A stretch of DNA of 17,281 bases, from the NCBI GenBank assembly GCA_007133745.1, contig SLMC01000247.1:1-17281 (forward strand), in the 5' to 3' direction. Shown piece by piece: positions 15,410 to 17,281 of the stretch (within the stretch, counting starts at the first letter, position 1; each line of letters begins with the position of its first letter). A program made the position numbers and the translations under genes. The stretch is from Kiritimatiellia bacterium (GTDB lineage Bacteria; Verrucomicrobiota; Kiritimatiellia; UBA8416; SLMC01). The notes under the pieces are model-generated. The model was not told where the DNA came from. It made no database searches and was given only the letters and a program-made list of their open reading frames with translations.

Positions 15410-15482
15410 GATGCTATGGCCTTGGTTTTTTTGTGATTTTTCGTGTCTTTTGTGGCAAACATCGGAAAGGAGCGATTCAAGC

Positions 15483-16736
15483 ATGAATATGCAAACGCTT
15501 TTCGCCGAGCGTATCGGCGGCCAGTCGTTCGGAACCTCGACGGAGATTTACAAGTTCGAAAAAATCAAGCGGGCCAAGGCGGCGGGCCGCGAACGCCATC
15601 CCGACATCGAACTGCTCGATTTCGGCGTGGGCGAACCCGACCGCATGGCCCCGACCGCCATTCGGGAACGGCTGAAACAAACGGTGGACGATCCGGCCAA
15701 CCGCGGCTACGCCGACAACGGCATTCCCGAATTCAAGGCGGCGGCGGCACGCTACATGGACACGTTTTTCGGGGTCGCCGACCTGGACCCCGAAACCGAA
15801 ATCAATCACAGCATCGGATCCAAACCGGCGCTGGCCATGCTGCCGCTTTGCTTTGTCAACCCCGGCGACACCGTGCTGGTCACCGTGCCGGGCTATCCGG
15901 TCCTCGCCACGCACACAGGCTATCTGGGCGGGAATACCGTGAAAATCCCGCTTCGCAAGGAAAACGGGTTCCATCCGGATCTGGACGCCATCGACCCGGC
16001 CGTGGCCTCCAAAACAAAGCTGTTTTACGTCAACTACCCCAACAATCCGACCGGCGCGGCGCCGACGGAAGAGGTTTTCGACCGCCTGATCGCCTTTGCG
16101 CAAAAACATGGCATCCTCATCGTGCAAGACGCCGCCTACGCCACACTGGCCTATGCGCCGCACAAACCGCTTTCCATTTTGAGCCGACCGGGCGGCAAAG
16201 AAGTGGCCGTGGAATTGCATTCCATGAGCAAAAGCTACAACATGACCGGATGGCGACTGGGCTTCGTGGCAGGATGCGCCAAGGCGGTGCGCGCCTATGC
16301 GGAAGTCAAGGACAACACGGATTCAGGCCAGTTCAAGGCCATTCAGCATGCGGCCTGCGCAGGCATTGCCGACAAGACGCTGGCCGACGGGATTCACAAC
16401 CACTATCGCACGCGTCTCGAGAAGATGACGGCGGCATTGCGCGAAGTCGGGTTCGACGCGCACATGCCCGGCGGCACGTTCTATCTCTACACGCCCGCGC
16501 CGATCGCGGCAGGCGCCACACCCTTCGCCAATGCGGAAGAGGCTGCGCAGCATCTGATCCGGGAACACATGATCTCGACCGTGCCCTGGGACGACGCCGG
16601 CTCGTTTTTGCGGTTTTCGGCCACGTTCGAATCACGCGACGATGCCGACGACGACCGCATCGTCCGGGAACTGGTCGCGCGCCTGAAATCCGCGAATTTG
16701 AAATGGGCTCAGGCAATGTCGAGGTTGATGACGTAG
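15483..16736 (+). CDS. dapL: LL-diaminopimelate aminotransferase (DapL, 417 aa)
   Basis: It is a fold-type I PLP enzyme that converts tetrahydrodipicolinate plus glutamate to LL-2,6-diaminopimelate in one step (EC 2.6.1.83), feeding lysine and peptidoglycan synthesis. Family stretches are plain: F-G-V-G-E-P-D, R-G-Y-A-D-N-G-I, I-N-H-S-I-G-S-K-P-A-L-A-M-L-P, V-P-G-Y-P-V-L-A-T-H-T. The active site includes N188 (Y-P-N-N-P-T-G), D216 (D-A-A-Y-A), the PLP lysine K250 (S-M-S-K-S-Y-N-M-T-G-W-R-L-G) and R377 (F-L-R-F-S), which binds the substrate carboxylate. The V-P-G-Y-P-V motif points to the DapL2-like branch rather than the plant/chlamydial DapL1 branch. Length fits the family (about 400-415). 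ATG 15483 follows AAAGGAG by 10 bases; ATG 15489 is less well placed. Other subfamily aminotransferases remain possible but less likely. Confidence 0.88.
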   Translation: MNMQTLFAERIGGQSFGTSTEIYKFEKIKRAKAAGRERHPDIELLDFGVGEPDRMAPTAIRERLKQTVDDPANRGYADNGIPEFKAAAARYMDTFFGVADLDPETEINHSIGSKPALAMLPLCFVNPGDTVLVTVPGYPVLATHTGYLGGNTVKIPLRKENGFHPDLDAIDPAVASKTKLFYVNYPNNPTGAAPTEEVFDRLIAFAQKHGILIVQDAAYATLAYAPHKPLSILSRPGGKEVAVELHSMSKSYNMTGWRLGFVAGCAKAVRAYAEVKDNTDSGQFKAIQHAACAGIADKTLADGIHNHYRTRLEKMTAALREVGFDAHMPGGTFYLYTPAPIAAGATPFANAEEAAQHLIREHMISTVPWDDAGSFLRFSATFESRDDADDDRIVRELVARLKSANLKWAQAMSRLMT

Positions 16737-17281
16737 GGAACATACTCCCAGTCGTGCTCGTCCGCAAGCTGGCCCAGCCGGGCGCGGCAAGCCTCCTTGA
16801 TTTCCTCGACCAGAAGGCGCAGTTTATTGTTCCCGACACAGCCCAGCAGCGATCGGGCCGTGGCGCAAACGTGGCGCAACCCTAGAAAACCGCGTCCGTC
16901 GGTTTCGTCCCAGAAATCGGCGACCGACTCCAGGGCGGCATCGAAGTTGGCGAAAAAGGCCAGTTCCAAATTGCTGTCGTCGCACAACGTAACCTGCTTC
17001 AAGTCCAGAACCAGAACCGAATCTCCGTAACTCACCAGCCACTCCGACGGAGCGGCCATGCCCGTTCCGTAAATGAACAGCTTGCGGGCCGCCCGGCATT
17101 CGCCTATAGACGCGAGCGCGCGCGAGGCCAGGCCCAGCACCTGACGGGAGCCGGCCATTTCGCCGCACGGCCTCTGCTGAAGATAGCATTCGATGGCACG
17201 GGCCAGTTCCGAGACGTTTTCGCTGTGTTCGCGACAGTCCGGCCCGCACCACTCGGCAATTTGGGCGGTCACGTACGCGGC
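16709..17281 (-). CDS. Cys-rich hypothetical protein, 5' end beyond or at the window edge
   Basis: The reading frame is open from the right edge of the window to TGA at 16709-16711 and shares the codon style of the other genes (G/C-rich third positions). A GTG at 17272-17270 could be the start (187 aa), but the frame continues open to the last base and no ribosome site can be seen, so it is treated as partial. The visible protein is soluble, with nine cysteines (two in C-G-P-D-C), a Tyr/Trp-containing C-terminus and a middle part with V-L-V-L-D-L and F-F-A-N-F-D. I do not recognise a family. Its last 28 bases overlap the end of dapL on the other strand, with no room for a terminator between them. 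Confidence 0.65.
   Translation of the reverse strand, partial: AAYVTAQIAEWCGPDCREHSENVSELARAIECYLQQRPCGEMAGSRQVLGLASRALASIGECRAARKLFIYGTGMAAPSEWLVSYGDSVLVLDLKQVTLCDDSNLELAFFANFDAALESVADFWDETDGRGFLGLRHVCATARSLLGCVGNNKLRLLVEEIKEACRARLGQLADEHDWEYVPYVINLDIA

Larger units (their letters stand above)
15109..15482. other. Intergenic region between the operon and dapL
   Basis: No convincing gene. It holds a TTGACA element right after the operon end (15112-15140), a T-rich spot (15139-15143) that could be a weak terminator (AACCT 15117-15121 pairs with AGGTT 15136-15140), the inverted GGAATA-type repeats, a second -35/-10-like pair TTTACA (15372-15377)/TATTCC (15395-15400, 17-base spacer), a T/G-rich stretch (15421-15455), and AAAGGAG (15466-15472) as the dapL ribosome site. 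A 65-codon open frame (15289-15486) runs through the repeats. It has no ribosome site or credible composition, so it is not called as a gene. Confidence 0.6.

Noticed and set aside
15289..15486. 65-codon open frame ending at the dapL start
   Set aside because: It is translated from the inverted repeats and T/G-rich spacer, has no ribosome site and an implausible composition.
15443..16885. 480-codon plus-strand frame overlapping dapL
   Set aside because: Arg/Gly/His-rich +1 frame of the aminotransferase, without motifs; the dapL frame has all active-site residues.
1..17281. tRNA, rRNA, CRISPR, transposase or phage genes
   Set aside because: None seen; no repeat-spacer array, no transposase motif and no terminal inverted repeats with target duplication were found on reading both strands.

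Overview
The window holds one long plus-strand gene cluster (about 326-15108), a 374-base intergenic gap, a plus-strand lysine-biosynthesis gene and the end of a convergent minus-strand gene. Gene content suggests a Gram-negative-type bacterium of the Planctomycetota/Verrucomicrobiota/Lentisphaerota/Kiritimatiellota kind or a similar deep lineage. It combines MoxR AAA+ ATPases, DUF58, BatA-type and second von Willebrand A (VWA) membrane proteins, a DUF4175-like giant protein, a secreted squalene-cyclase-repeat protein and an NPCBM protein, plus DapL-type lysine synthesis. The codons favour G/C at third positions. The taxon is an inference from gene content only.

Layout. 1-325: leader region with a CA-rich tract, a likely intrinsic terminator (131-151) and a good sigma70-type promoter (223-251). 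326-11017: five cell-envelope genes in tight array: BatA-type VWA protein, second VWA protein, secreted squalene-cyclase-like repeat protein, 1226-residue DUF4175-like protein, secreted NPCBM protein. Three of the four junctions are ATGA overlaps. 11046-14380: the cytoplasmic part: MoxR-1 with an altered Walker A lysine, MoxR-2 with an N-terminal zinc ribbon, and DUF58. 14395-15108: six-helix membrane protein resembling the small multidrug export family. 15109-15482: non-coding, with inverted GGAATATTGGAA arms. 15483-16736: dapL. 16709-17281, minus strand: Cys-rich hypothetical protein, open at the window edge and overlapping dapL tail to tail by 28 bases.

How it may work together. MoxR ATPases with VWA partners are known as chaperone-like systems that activate or insert metal ions or cofactors, or assemble envelope complexes. 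Here two MoxR paralogues and DUF58 act at the cytoplasmic face, two VWA proteins sit in the membrane, and the DUF4175-like, toroid-repeat and NPCBM proteins supply periplasmic or cell-surface modules. The most unusual points are the K-to-R change in the MoxR-1 P-loop beside an intact zinc-ribbon MoxR-2, and the placing of MoxR-DUF58 after the VWA genes. Together they suggest a two-ATPase surface-assembly machine. Its substrate cannot be read from the sequence.
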